NCBI RefSeq assembly: GCF_018141005.1
Contig: NZ_CP046582.1
Coordinates: 1,736,001 to 1,800,000, forward strand
From: Erwinia sp. E602
GTDB lineage: Bacteria; Pseudomonadota; Gammaproteobacteria; Enterobacterales; Enterobacteriaceae
DNA length: 64,000 bases
Direction: 5' to 3'
The notes beneath the pieces were generated by a model. The model was given only the letters and a program-made list of their open reading frames with translations. It was not told where the DNA came from and did not search any database. The translations under genes were made by a program, and so were the position numbers. Positions within the stretch are counted from its first letter, which is position 1. Each line of letters starts with the position of its first letter. Of the stretch, positions 45,112 to 53,879 are shown piece by piece.

Positions 45112-47319
45112 ATGAAGACTGAACAAAATAAACCGGCAAAATCCGCTATAACCCTTCCCGCTGAGGCCTGCGGAGTGCGCCTGCTGCTGGCGTCCTCGCT
45201 GCTGCTGTTGCCCGCCATCCATGCCGTGGCCGCGGCGGACGCAACGCTGACCGTAACCGCTGAGGCTGGCGAAAGCGTCACCGCGCCGTCCGGCGGTATT
45301 GTGGCGAAAGAGAGCGCTGCCGGCACCAAAAGCGCCACTCCGCTGCGCAAAACCCCGCAGGCGATCTCGGTGGTCACCCGCGAGCAGATGGACGACCAGC
45401 GGCCGGCCTCGGTTGCCGACGCACTGAGATACAGCAGCGGCGTGGTCACCAACTATCGCGGTAACTCCAACCGCAACGATGAGGTGATCAGCCGCGGCTT
45501 CCGCTACGCGCCGAAGCTGCTGGACGGCCTGCACTTTGGTCTTTCCAGCGAAAACGGTGGCGCAGGGCAGTTCGATCCGTGGCTGCTGGAGCGGGTGGAG
45601 ATGGTGCACGGCCCGGCCTCAGTGCTCTATGGCCAGGTCAGCCCGGGCGGGCTGCTGGTGATGACCAGCAAACGACCGACGGCGGAGAGCATTCATGAAG
45701 TGAAGCTCAGCACCGGCAATCATCACCTGGGCGAGGCGGCGTTTGATTTTGGCGGGCGCTTAAATGATGACAATACGCTGTTCTACCGTCTGAACGGCAT
45801 CGGCAGCATTAAGCATGAAGAGGTGAAGGGCAATAAGCAGCAGCGCATCGCCATCGCCCCGGCCATCACCTGGCTGCCAAATGAAGACACCAGCTTCACG
45901 CTGCTGACCAGCTACCAGTATGAACCGAACGCCGGGTCGCGTAACTTCCTGCCGGCGCTGGGCACGCTGCTGCCGACCAGCGTCGGGTATATCCCGTATG
46001 ACTACAACGTCAACGCCAACGATCCAGAGTATTACAAATCGCACCGCAGGCAGCTGTCGATCGGCTACGAGCTGGATCACAGCTTTAACGAGGCGCTCTC
46101 CTTCCAGCAGAACCTGCGCTACACCCACCGCGATGAAGACTATAAATATATCGTTTATACCTTCAACGATGATGCCAACGACCATACCATCGGCCGCCGC
46201 CCGCAGCATGAAACCGCGCTGACCAACGAAGTGGGGGTGGATAACCATCTGAAAGGGCTGTTTGCCACCGGCGACGTGCAGCATACGGTGCTGGGTGGGG
46301 TGGATTACCGCTACAGCCACGTGAACACGCGGATTACCCGTCAGGATGCCGACTACACCGACTGGAGCAATCCGGTTGATATTGACGTCAATGAGAGCGC
46401 GTTCTACACCTCGCTGGACACGCAGAAAACCCTGAATCAGGTGGGCGTCTATCTGCAGGATCAGCTGGAGTGGAACAGATTTAACCTGCTGATCTCCGGT
46501 CGTAACGACTGGTCGCAGGGGCGTCTGTGGGACCGCACCAGCGGCGGCACCGATAAAACCGTTAACGACAGCAAGTTCACTTACCGCACCGGCCTGCTGT
46601 ACGCCTTTGACTCCGGCGTTTCACCGTACGTCAGCTACAGTACCTCGTTCGAACCGGTGCTGGAGAACGCCAGACCGGGCAGCGGCCCGCTGAAGCCGAC
46701 CACCGGTAAGCAGGCGGAGATCGGCGTTAAGTATCAGCCCACCGGCAGTGATGCGATGATCACCGTCTCGCTGTTTGATATTGAGCAGAAGAACGTCGCC
46801 GACTTCTACTGGGACAGCGCGCTCGCTACCAGCTACTACCGCCAGATCGGTAAGGTACGTTCGAAAGGCGTGGAAACCGAACTGCACGCGCAGCCGGTTC
46901 CTGAGGTAAAGCTGACCGCCGCCTATACCTACACCGCCGTGGTCACCAAAGAGTCGGTGGATGCCTCGCAGGTCGGCCACAGCCCGGCGGCAATCCCGCG
47001 CCATGCGGCTTCGGCCTGGGGCAGCTACAGCGTCCTCAACGGCCCGCTGGACGGCCTTACCCTGGGTGCAGGCGTGCGCTATACCGGTACCGCGCCGGGC
47101 AGCGACGACGGGGTTTACACCGTACCGCACTACACGTTGTATGACGCGATGGCGCAGTATGAACTGGGTAAAGCGGTGCCTTCACTGCGCGGCGCCACGC
47201 TGCAGCTCAACGTGCAGAACCTCAGTGACAAGCATTATGTGGCCTCCTGCAGCGGTGACTCCGCCTGCTTCTACGGCACCGGTCGCTCGGTAATTGCGTC
47301 AGTTGACTACAAATGGTAA
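45112..47319 (+). CDS. TonB-dependent siderophore receptor (FhuA/FoxA/FcuA-like)
   Basis: This 735-residue outer-membrane receptor has a long leader (residues 1-43), a TonB-box-like ATLTVTAEA just after it, the plug domain signature [20 protein letters not shown] (about 78-97) and [16 protein letters not shown], and a 22-strand barrel ending in [10 protein letters not shown] with the typical terminal aromatic. The late [20 protein letters not shown] segment, with two cysteines, matches hydroxamate-type receptors (FhuA, FoxA, FcuA) rather than FepA. It therefore may bring in a hydroxamate, or the branch may have switched to a catecholate. It stands beside fes and fep genes. Confidence 0.88.
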   Translation: MKTEQNKPAKSAITLPAEACGVRLLLASSLLLLPAIHAVAAADATLTVTAEAGESVTAPSGGIVAKESAAGTKSATPLRKTPQAISVVTREQMDDQRPASVADALRYSSGVVTNYRGNSNRNDEVISRGFRYAPKLLDGLHFGLSSENGGAGQFDPWLLERVEMVHGPASVLYGQVSPGGLLVMTSKRPTAESIHEVKLSTGNHHLGEAAFDFGGRLNDDNTLFYRLNGIGSIKHEEVKGNKQQRIAIAPAITWLPNEDTSFTLLTSYQYEPNAGSRNFLPALGTLLPTSVGYIPYDYNVNANDPEYYKSHRRQLSIGYELDHSFNEALSFQQNLRYTHRDEDYKYIVYTFNDDANDHTIGRRPQHETALTNEVGVDNHLKGLFATGDVQHTVLGGVDYRYSHVNTRITRQDADYTDWSNPVDIDVNESAFYTSLDTQKTLNQVGVYLQDQLEWNRFNLLISGRNDWSQGRLWDRTSGGTDKTVNDSKFTYRTGLLYAFDSGVSPYVSYSTSFEPVLENARPGSGPLKPTTGKQAEIGVKYQPTGSDAMITVSLFDIEQKNVADFYWDSALATSYYRQIGKVRSKGVETELHAQPVPEVKLTAAYTYTAVVTKESVDASQVGHSPAAIPRHAASAWGSYSVLNGPLDGLTLGAGVRYTGTAPGSDDGVYTVPHYTLYDAMAQYELGKAVPSLRGATLQLNVQNLSDKHYVASCSGDSACFYGTGRSVIASVDYKW

Positions 47320-47376
47320 CGCCTTCAGGGCGGTTGTCTGACGCTTTGTTATGACAACCTGCCTTTAATCATCCGG

Positions 47377-47401
47377 GCCGCCTCTACAGGCGGCTTTTTT
47401 C
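47377..47401 (+). terminator. Rho-independent terminator of the receptor gene
   Basis: GCCGCCT and AGGCGGC form a 7-bp stem with a CTAC loop, followed by six T. It begins 58 bp after the receptor stop. Confidence 0.88.
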
Positions 47402-47473
47402 TGGCATTTTTTGAACCCCGTCCGCGTTTTTTAACGGCTAACCGCGCTGGCTTTGCGGCACCGCACCGAAGCC

Positions 47474-47488
47474 TTACCAGACTGGTAA
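47474..47488. promoter_or_regulatory. Palindrome TTACCAG-A-CTGGTAA upstream of the sigma-54 activator gene
   Basis: Two perfect 7-bp arms meet at a single base. It lies 120-135 bp upstream of the chosen start of the activator gene. It differs from the inverted repeat upstream of the butanediol-type dehydrogenase gene, so a different protein may bind it. Confidence 0.5.
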
Positions 47489-47610
47489 AAAAATTCCCGC
47501 GAATGTTCAGACCCGTTACGCATGGCGACGTCGTCCGGGCAAAACGGTGTATGATAACGGCCCACGTCAGCCGCGCCAGCCAACTATTGATGTCGCCACA
47601 GGAGGATCCC

Positions 47611-49866
47611 GTGAATCAGCACCAGCGTGAACATATTGCCACCGTGATGGCACACCTGTCTGAACCTGCACGCTGGCTGGCCCGTTCGCCGCAGGAGCAG
47701 CTGATCGGCGACTCCTGGCAGCGCTGCGTCACGCATCACGGTCTTGAGCCGGGGCGCATGCAGGAGGCGCGCATCCTGCCGTGGCAGCAGCTGCGCGAAC
47801 ACCGCCAGCGTATGGAGGAGTTCCGCCATATCGCCCACCACGGCCTGACGCAGCTCTATCAGCAGATCGCAGCGGCCGGCTACGTGCTGCTGCTGACCGA
47901 CGCCAGCGGCATTACTGTAGATTACCTGGGCGATGCCCACGCGGAGGTCAGCCTGCGCCGCGCCGGGCTGTTTCTTGGCGCAGAGTGGACCGAAGCGGTA
48001 GCCGGCACCTGTGCGGTCGGCACCGCGCTGGCTACCGGCAGGGCGCTGACCGTGCACCAGACCGATCACTTCGATGCAACCCATATCCCGCTGACCTGCA
48101 GCGCCGTACCGCTGTTCGATCCCGAGGGGCAGCTGCAGGCGATTCTGGATATTTCGGCGCTCAGCTCGCCGCAGCCGCGCGCCAGCCAGCATCTGGCGCT
48201 GCAGCTTGCTCAGGTCTGGGCTGCGCGTATTGAGAACGCCTGGTTTGCCCATCGTCACCAGAACAACTGGACGCTGCAGCTCAGTGCGGGTGCACCCTTT
48301 GTCGGTGGCAGCCCGGAATTTTTGATCGCCTTCGACGATCGCGGACGGCTGGTCGGCCACAACCACCGTGGCCAGCGCCTGCTGGAAGGCGAGCTGGGGC
48401 TTAGCGCGCCGCCGCCGGGTGACAAAAGCGCGCTGCTGGGGATGCCGATCGAGCGTCTGTTCAACACCACCCTCGACTGCCTGCCGCAGTGGCTGGCCGG
48501 CGGGCAGCCTGCCACGCTGGATCAGGCGCGCAGCGGCGATAAGCTGTTTGTCACGGCGGTTGCACCGCTGCGGCCGGCACGCCGCGCCGCGCACGTATCT
48601 GCGGACCTGCACGCTGCACGAGAGGGCGTTAACCGCCCGTCCGCGTCCGCCGTTCTGCATGCAGCCTGCGGTGTCGCTGACCGTCCCGCCGCGGGCGCGT
48701 CTGCCGATCTGCACGCAGCGCGCGGTGTCGCGAACCGGCCCACCGCGCACGCGTGCGCAGAACTGCCCGCACCGCTGGCGGCACTGTGTGGCGGCGATGC
48801 GGCCCTGCATCAGCAGCTGCAGCGTGCCGCCCGGCTGCTTAGCGCCTCGCTGAACCTGGTGGTGCAGGGTGAAACCGGCAGCGGCAAAGAGTACTTTGCC
48901 CGTGCCTTCCACCAGGCCAGCGATCGCCGGGCACGGCCGTTTATCGCCGTTAACTGCGCGGCGATCCCGGCACAGCTGATCGAGAGTGAACTGTTTGGCC
49001 ATCTGCCCGGCAGCTTCTCCGGTGCCGGCAGTAAGGCGCGGGCGGGACTGATCCAGGCCGCAGACGGCGGCACGCTGTTCCTCGATGAGATCGGCGATAT
49101 GCCGCTGGAGATGCAGACCCGGCTGCTGCGGGTGCTGGCGGAAAAAGAGGTGCTGCCGGTGGGGGGAACGCGGCCGGTGAGGGTGGATATTCGGGTGATT
49201 TCGGCCTCGCACCATCGGCTTGAGCAACGGGTGGATCAGGGGCATTTTCGCGCCGATCTGTTCTGGCGCTTGCAGGGCGCACGCGTGACGCTGCCCGCAC
49301 TCCGCGATCGCAGCGATCTGGACTGGCTGATCGACACGCTGCTGGACGGTAAAGCGGAGCTGGCACCCGCCGCGCGCCGCTGTGTACAGCAACATCGCTG
49401 GCCCGGTAATCTGCGCGAACTGCGTAACGCGCTGGACTACGCCAGCGCGATGAGCCTGAACGGGCGTATTGAACCTGCCGATCTGCCGGACACGCTGCAG
49501 ATGAGCGGGCAGGGCATCGCCAGTGCAGAGATTTTTCCCCGTGCCGCAGCGGCGCAGGATCTTGTTATGAACTCAGCTACGTCCGGGGCGTCTCAACAGG
49601 GGGCGCTGTCGTATGCCGGTGCGGCAGACCATCCGGCAGCCCCTGCGACCGGGCACGCCGGCGCGTCAGGTCACGGAGCTGCCGCCGCCTGCAGCGGACA
49701 GAAAAACCCACCGGGCTTACCGCCGGAAGCGCAGGAGCTGGAGCAGCATCTGCACGCCGCCCGCTGGAACCACAGCGCCGTGGCGCGCCTGCTCGGTATC
49801 AGCCGAATGACGCTCTACCGCCGTATGCAGCGATACGGCATACGGTCGCCGCTGCACAGGAGTTAA
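47611..49866 (+). CDS. acoR: Sigma-54-dependent activator, AcoR type
   Basis: The 751-residue protein has an N-terminal GAF-type sensor region (about residues 65-215), a PAS-like segment (about 235-320), a repetitive Ala-rich linker (328-385), the AAA+ domain with Walker [10 protein letters not shown] (419-427) and Walker B TLFLDEI (488-494), and a C-terminal Fis-type HTH ending [20 protein letters not shown]. The sigma-54 contact loop reads GSFSGA (467-472) instead of GAFTGA, a change also known in AcoR-like proteins. GTG 47611 follows AGGAGGA and is preferred to the frame from 47503. The adjacent dehydrogenase gene has a -24/-12 promoter and is the likely target. Confidence 0.87.
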   Translation: MNQHQREHIATVMAHLSEPARWLARSPQEQLIGDSWQRCVTHHGLEPGRMQEARILPWQQLREHRQRMEEFRHIAHHGLTQLYQQIAAAGYVLLLTDASGITVDYLGDAHAEVSLRRAGLFLGAEWTEAVAGTCAVGTALATGRALTVHQTDHFDATHIPLTCSAVPLFDPEGQLQAILDISALSSPQPRASQHLALQLAQVWAARIENAWFAHRHQNNWTLQLSAGAPFVGGSPEFLIAFDDRGRLVGHNHRGQRLLEGELGLSAPPPGDKSALLGMPIERLFNTTLDCLPQWLAGGQPATLDQARSGDKLFVTAVAPLRPARRAAHVSADLHAAREGVNRPSASAVLHAACGVADRPAAGASADLHAARGVANRPTAHACAELPAPLAALCGGDAALHQQLQRAARLLSASLNLVVQGETGSGKEYFARAFHQASDRRARPFIAVNCAAIPAQLIESELFGHLPGSFSGAGSKARAGLIQAADGGTLFLDEIGDMPLEMQTRLLRVLAEKEVLPVGGTRPVRVDIRVISASHHRLEQRVDQGHFRADLFWRLQGARVTLPALRDRSDLDWLIDTLLDGKAELAPAARRCVQQHRWPGNLRELRNALDYASAMSLNGRIEPADLPDTLQMSGQGIASAEIFPRAAAAQDLVMNSATSGASQQGALSYAGAADHPAAPATGHAGASGHGAAAACSGQKNPPGLPPEAQELEQHLHAARWNHSAVARLLGISRMTLYRRMQRYGIRSPLHRS
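48590..48775. repeat. Coding tandem repeat in the linker of the sigma-54 activator
   Basis: Three related units of about 20 residues share the pattern [14 protein letters not shown] ([17 protein letters not shown], then [17 protein letters not shown], then [17 protein letters not shown]). The units lie between the sensor and AAA+ domains and keep the reading frame. Confidence 0.8.
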
Positions 49867-49908
49867 TGGGGGCGTATTGAGCAGGGGCACATACTGTGGG
49901 AAGAGTAA

Positions 49909-49941
49909 CCTGCGCACCGTAACGGGTGTAACGTGCGCAGG
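49909..49941. repeat. 9-bp inverted repeat after the activator gene
   Basis: CCTGCGCAC and GTGCGCAGG are perfect complements around a 15-bp spacer that itself contains two GTAAC elements. It lies between the convergent activator and dehydrogenase genes and may act as a weak terminator, although no T-run follows. Confidence 0.6.
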
Positions 49942-50015
49942 CTGGGCTGATGGCCGCGAAGGCAGGCTTCTTCAGGGGAACAAAGATGCGGCCAGCGTGC
50001 CGTTAGCGGCCGTGC

Positions 50016-51074
50016 TTAGTCCTGCGGCGGACGCACCAGGATTTTCACCTGCTGTTTCTCTTTGACCAGCGCGTCAAAGCCTTCGGTGACCAGCTGCTCC
50101 AGCTCGATGCGCTTGGTGACCAGCTTGTCGGCCTGGAAGTAGCCCTGGGTCATCAGGTCCATCACCGCCGGGAAGATATGGCGATAGGCGATAATGCCCT
50201 TCACGCTGCGCTCGGCCAGCACCACTTTGTTCGGGTGGAATGAGGCTTCACCTTCCCAGATCGAGACAATAACGGTTTCGCCTTCATAACGGGTGCTGTC
50301 GATGCACTGCTTAAGCACCACCGGCACACCGGTCACTTCATAGGCCACGTCAACGCCACCCGCGCTCAGCTCGCGAATTTTGGCCACCGCATCTTCTTTG
50401 CTCGGGTCGATCACCACTCTGGCACCCAGTTCGCGGGCTTTCTCCGCACGCAGTGGCGACAGCTCCACCACGTAGATTTCCGCCGCCCCGGCCGCGCGCA
50501 GCGCTTCAATGACCAGCAGGCCGATTGGGCCGGCACCGAATACCGCCGCCTTGTCACCCGCTTTCAGCTTGCTCATGCGTACCGCGTGCAGCGCAACGGC
50601 GGCCGGTTCAACCAGCGCACCCTGCTCATAGCTCAGCGCGTCCGGCATGCGGTGCACCATATGCTCGGCCACCACGGTAAAGCTGGAGAAGCCACCGCCG
50701 CCGCCGGACAGGCCATGGAAGCCGAGGTCGCCGCACAGGTTATATTTGCCTTCGCGGCAGGCTTCACACTGCTGGCAGGAGAGGATTGGCTCGACCACCA
50801 CGCGGTCGCCGGCCTTAACGCGGGTTACGCCGCTGCCCACCGCCACCACTTCGCCGGAGAACTCGTGGCCCATCACGATCGGCGCAATGTCATGGCTGAT
50901 TTTATGCGGCTGGTCGACCGGAACGAAGATCGGCCCGGCCAGATACTCATGCAGATCGCTGCCGCAGATCCCGGTCCAGGCGACTTTAATCTTGACCTGA
51001 CCGGCGGAAACCTGGGGCTCTTCAATATCATCGATGCGGATGTCGCGTGCTTTATACCAACGAGCTGCTTTCAT
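50016..51074 (-). CDS. Zinc-dependent (R,R)-butanediol-type dehydrogenase
   Basis: The 352-residue medium-chain dehydrogenase shows the catalytic zinc pattern GICGSDLHEYLAGP (Cys about residue 37) and GHEFSGEVVAVGSG (His-Glu about 69-70). The structural zinc cysteines are in EPILSCQQCEACREGKYNLC (about 93-112) and the NAD motif is AVFGAGPIGLLVIEALRAAG (about 175-194). This matches 2,3-butanediol dehydrogenases that interconvert acetoin and butanediol. ATG 51074 follows GGGAGACAGT; the longer frame from 51125 is rejected. A -24/-12 promoter and an inverted repeat upstream, and a convergent AcoR-type activator, support a role in acetoin/butanediol use. Confidence 0.9.
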   Translation of the reverse strand: MKAARWYKARDIRIDDIEEPQVSAGQVKIKVAWTGICGSDLHEYLAGPIFVPVDQPHKISHDIAPIVMGHEFSGEVVAVGSGVTRVKAGDRVVVEPILSCQQCEACREGKYNLCGDLGFHGLSGGGGGFSSFTVVAEHMVHRMPDALSYEQGALVEPAAVALHAVRMSKLKAGDKAAVFGAGPIGLLVIEALRAAGAAEIYVVELSPLRAEKARELGARVVIDPSKEDAVAKIRELSAGGVDVAYEVTGVPVVLKQCIDSTRYEGETVIVSIWEGEASFHPNKVVLAERSVKGIIAYRHIFPAVMDLMTQGYFQADKLVTKRIELEQLVTEGFDALVKEKQQVKILVRPPQD

Positions 51075-51154
51075 ACTGTCTCCCTGAGACTGGCTTAACC
51101 CTGTCCATTGCTGTGCCTTATGCATCAGCCGGAGCAGAGACTCGCGCAGGGAAT

Positions 51155-51170
51155 TGCGAAAAGCGTGCCA
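51155..51170 (-). promoter_or_regulatory. Sigma-54 promoter of the butanediol-type dehydrogenase gene
   Basis: On the minus strand TGGCACGCTTTTCGCA matches TGGCACG-N4-TTGCA with one mismatch and the exact GG-to-GC spacing. It is about 80 bp upstream of ATG 51074. Confidence 0.82.
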
Positions 51171-51254
51171 GGATCGGGAGGTTAAGTGAAGTTGTTTTAA
51201 TTCAATGGGTTAATTTTGACCGGAACCACTGTGCCGGGGTGCACCGGGCGGGAT

Positions 51255-51283
51255 GTGACACCTGTAACAGCGACAGGTGTCAC
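51255..51283. promoter_or_regulatory. Perfect 11-bp inverted repeat, candidate enhancer for the AcoR-type activator
   Basis: GTGACACCTGT and ACAGGTGTCAC flank a 7-bp spacer. It lies about 85 bp upstream of the -24 element, the usual distance for a sigma-54 activator site. Confidence 0.75.
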
Positions 51284-51420
51284 CTGCGGGTGGCTTGTTA
51301 TCTGTCCTGGCCATGGCGTAAGGCCCGCCGTGTTTTTACGCGACCCGTGCCGTGGCGGCACGGGTGCGATTCAGTCAGCCGCAATAGCGCGCAGGCAGCA
51401 GATACGGTACTGCCGCAGAA

Positions 51421-52866
51421 TCAGCGGAACGGCGGTTCATCAAAGGTGCGCAGCTTGCGCGAGTGCAGGCGGTCGCCCTCGGCGCGCAGCAGGTCGATGG
51501 CGCGAATACCAATCTGCAGATGTTCGGAGATTGCCCCCTCATAGAAGCGGTTGGCCTGGCCCGGCAGCTTGATTTCGCCGTGCAGCGGCTTATCGGAGAC
51601 GCACAGCAGCGTGCCGTAGGGTACACGAAAACGGTAACCCTGGGCGGCAATGGTGGCGCTCTCCATATCCACCGCCACCGCGCGGCTGAGGTTAAAGCGC
51701 AGCGCGGAAGCAGAATAACGCAGCTCCCAGTTGCGGTCGTCGGTGGTGACCACCGTGCCGGTACGCAGGCGCTGTTTTACCGCTTCCCCCGGCATGCCGC
51801 TGACCTGTTTGGTGGCGTCGTACAGCGCGCGCTGCACTTCGGCAATGCTTGGGATCGGGATATCCGGCGGCAGTACCGCGTCCAGCACGTGGTCATCACG
51901 CAGATAGGCGTGCGCCAGCACGTAGTCACCGATGGTCTGGCTTTCACGCAGGCCGCCGCAGTGGCCGATCATCAGCCAGGCGTGCGGGCGCAGCACCGCG
52001 AGGTGATCGCAGATGGTTTTGGCATTCGACGGGCCAACGCCGATATTGACCAGGGTAATACCGTGGCCATCCGCCGCAATCAGGTGCCAGGCCGGCATCT
52101 GGTGCTTTTTCCACGCCACGTCGGTGACGGTCTGCTCCGGGTGCGGCGTGTCGCGGGTGATGGTGATGCCTCCCGCGCAGGAGAGGGCCTGATAGGGCGA
52201 GTCCGGGTCAGCGATTTGCTCGCAGGCCCACAGCACAAACTCATCCACGTAGCGGGTGTAGTTGGTAAACAGCACGTAAGGCTGGAAATCCTCCACCGGG
52301 GTGCCGGTGTAGTGGCGCAGCCGCGCCAGCGAAAAGTCGGTGCGCAGCGCGTCAAAGTGCGACAGCGGGAAGGTTTCACCCGGCTGGAACAGGCCGTCGG
52401 CGTTCTCGTCGCCGATCAGCGCCAGCTCGGTGGTCGGGAAGTGACGGGCGAGGCCGGCGCTCATGCTGCGGTCCAGCGCCAGGCCGGAACCGTCGATCAC
52501 GTAGGGGAAGGGGATTTCCTGATCTGAGGGCAGTACCTCAATGGTGACCGGGTACTCCGACGCCAGTAACTCCAGTTGTTCACTCAGGTAACGCCGCACC
52601 AGCGCCGGGCGGGTAACGGTGGTGCTGTAGCTACCGGGGCGGGTAAAGCGGCCAAAGGCGCGGGTCAGCCGCTGCGCCGGGGCCGCGCCGTTCCAGCTTA
52701 CGCGCAGCTGCGGGTAAACGAACAGACCGGCGGCGCGCGCGGCGGCATCGGGCAGGGTGCCATCGGCGATAAAGGCGGTAACGGCGTCGCGTAGCGCATC
52801 GACCGCCGCCGCATAATGGGTCTCCAGGGTATCCAGCGCGGCGGTGACCGTCAGGTTTTGCGTCAT
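51421..52866 (-). CDS. amn: AMP nucleosidase
   Basis: The 481-residue protein matches E. coli Amn, which splits AMP to adenine and ribose 5-phosphate in the cytoplasm. The N-terminal regulatory domain (about residues 1-180) holds PQLRVSWNGAAPAQRLTRAF and RPGSYSTTVTRP. The catalytic phosphorylase-like domain holds LVNIGVGPSNAKTICDHLAV, WLMIGHCGGLRESQTIGDYV and AVDMESATIAAQGYRFRVPY. Length is as in E. coli (484). In E. coli amn lies near yeeO and Asn tRNA genes, which makes it a backbone anchor. Confidence 0.96.
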   Translation of the reverse strand: MTQNLTVTAALDTLETHYAAAVDALRDAVTAFIADGTLPDAAARAAGLFVYPQLRVSWNGAAPAQRLTRAFGRFTRPGSYSTTVTRPALVRRYLSEQLELLASEYPVTIEVLPSDQEIPFPYVIDGSGLALDRSMSAGLARHFPTTELALIGDENADGLFQPGETFPLSHFDALRTDFSLARLRHYTGTPVEDFQPYVLFTNYTRYVDEFVLWACEQIADPDSPYQALSCAGGITITRDTPHPEQTVTDVAWKKHQMPAWHLIAADGHGITLVNIGVGPSNAKTICDHLAVLRPHAWLMIGHCGGLRESQTIGDYVLAHAYLRDDHVLDAVLPPDIPIPSIAEVQRALYDATKQVSGMPGEAVKQRLRTGTVVTTDDRNWELRYSASALRFNLSRAVAVDMESATIAAQGYRFRVPYGTLLCVSDKPLHGEIKLPGQANRFYEGAISEHLQIGIRAIDLLRAEGDRLHSRKLRTFDEPPFR

Positions 52867-52970
52867 GTTATCTCCTTGAATAGTGGCGGGTCTGTACCAC
52901 AGACTATCCGAAGATGCGGGACGGTGCGCAAGCGGAATGTAACTATTGTGCTTTTCGGAAATATTTTGGG

Positions 52971-53000
52971 AAGCATGCTGTAGAAAAAAACAGCATACTT
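52971..53000. repeat. 11-bp inverted repeat between amn and the next gene
   Basis: AAGCATGCTGT and ACAGCATACTT pair with one mismatch around an A-rich 8-bp spacer. It lies between the divergent amn and 53115 genes and could be an operator. Confidence 0.55.
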
Positions 53001-53114
53001 GATCGTCAGAGCGGCGATGCGTAGCGTCAGGTGAGCGTTACCGGTGGGTTGACCACCGGCGGTGCCGCCTGCTGCGTTCGGGTTTAATCAGAGTGACGCA
53101 AAAGGAGGGTGAGG

Positions 53115-53879
53115 ATGAATACAGCCATAAGGAATTCAGGGATGCCATTTCTGATACCCGCTGCGGGTTTTGATGAAAAATTCGGCAGCGTTATTTCGGG
53201 AAGAAACAGCGATGATACGCGCTATTTTCTGGCCAAAGGCGTGCGCGATTTTACACTGGAAGGGTTCAGCCTGCCGCCGGGCTATCGGCTGGTAAGTTCA
53301 TTGCAGGAAGACCAGTACCGGCTGATTGCGGAAACCGAAGAGCCGGAAACCGTTTATGCCGTTAAGCTGCTGCTGTTAAAACATATTGTCCCGTTACGCG
53401 AAACCTGTACGCAGATTATGGTCTGGCGTACCGTGCTGCCGCAGCACCAGGATGTGGTAAGCGGCATAGCGAAACGGTTCTTCCGCCATTTCCTGTCACG
53501 CTATGCGATCGTGGTGTCAGACAGTGAACACACCGGCGACGGCAAACGTTTCTGGGAAGTGATGATCGCCTGGGCCCTTGCCCAGCCGGACTACCACGTC
53601 TACCTCTCGGACGGCAGCGAGGAGGGAAGGCCTTTGAAATCCATTCCTTCGTGGGGTGAATTTCACGCCTTCTGGGCTGGCTATGCGTGGGGGAATGACC
53701 GGGATCTGCATCCGCACCGGCTGTTTGTCATCAGCAGCGAACAGTTGCAGTGTGCTTCTGCGGCGGACCTTCTCCTGCAAAATGGCACTCTGCGCGCGCA
53801 GGCTGTCGGGCGGCGATCAGAGCGCCGGACCGCGGTTGCTGAACCGGAGCTCAACTACTTGCCCCCGGCTCCAGAGTAA
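53115..53879 (+). CDS. Unrecognised 254-residue protein
   Basis: AAAGGAGGG precedes ATG 53115. I do not recognise the family with certainty. The product is soluble-looking. Its first third holds FDEKFGSVISGRNSDDTRYF; its middle, FFRHFLSRYAIVVSDSEHTG and GKRFWEVMIAWALAQPDYHV, looks like a compact alpha/beta domain, distantly like GNAT-type folds seen in some phage-linked proteins of Enterobacterales. The last 40 residues are low in structure. Its 3' end overlaps the convergent regulator gene by 29 bp. It has no evident partner nearby. Confidence 0.65.
   Translation: MNTAIRNSGMPFLIPAAGFDEKFGSVISGRNSDDTRYFLAKGVRDFTLEGFSLPPGYRLVSSLQEDQYRLIAETEEPETVYAVKLLLLKHIVPLRETCTQIMVWRTVLPQHQDVVSGIAKRFFRHFLSRYAIVVSDSEHTGDGKRFWEVMIAWALAQPDYHVYLSDGSEEGRPLKSIPSWGEFHAFWAGYAWGNDRDLHPHRLFVISSEQLQCASAADLLLQNGTLRAQAVGRRSERRTAVAEPELNYLPPAPE

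Noticed and set aside
47584..49395. 603-codon frame antisense to the sigma-54 activator
   Set aside because: The opposite strand encodes a clear AAA+ protein with Walker motifs; this frame is its shadow.
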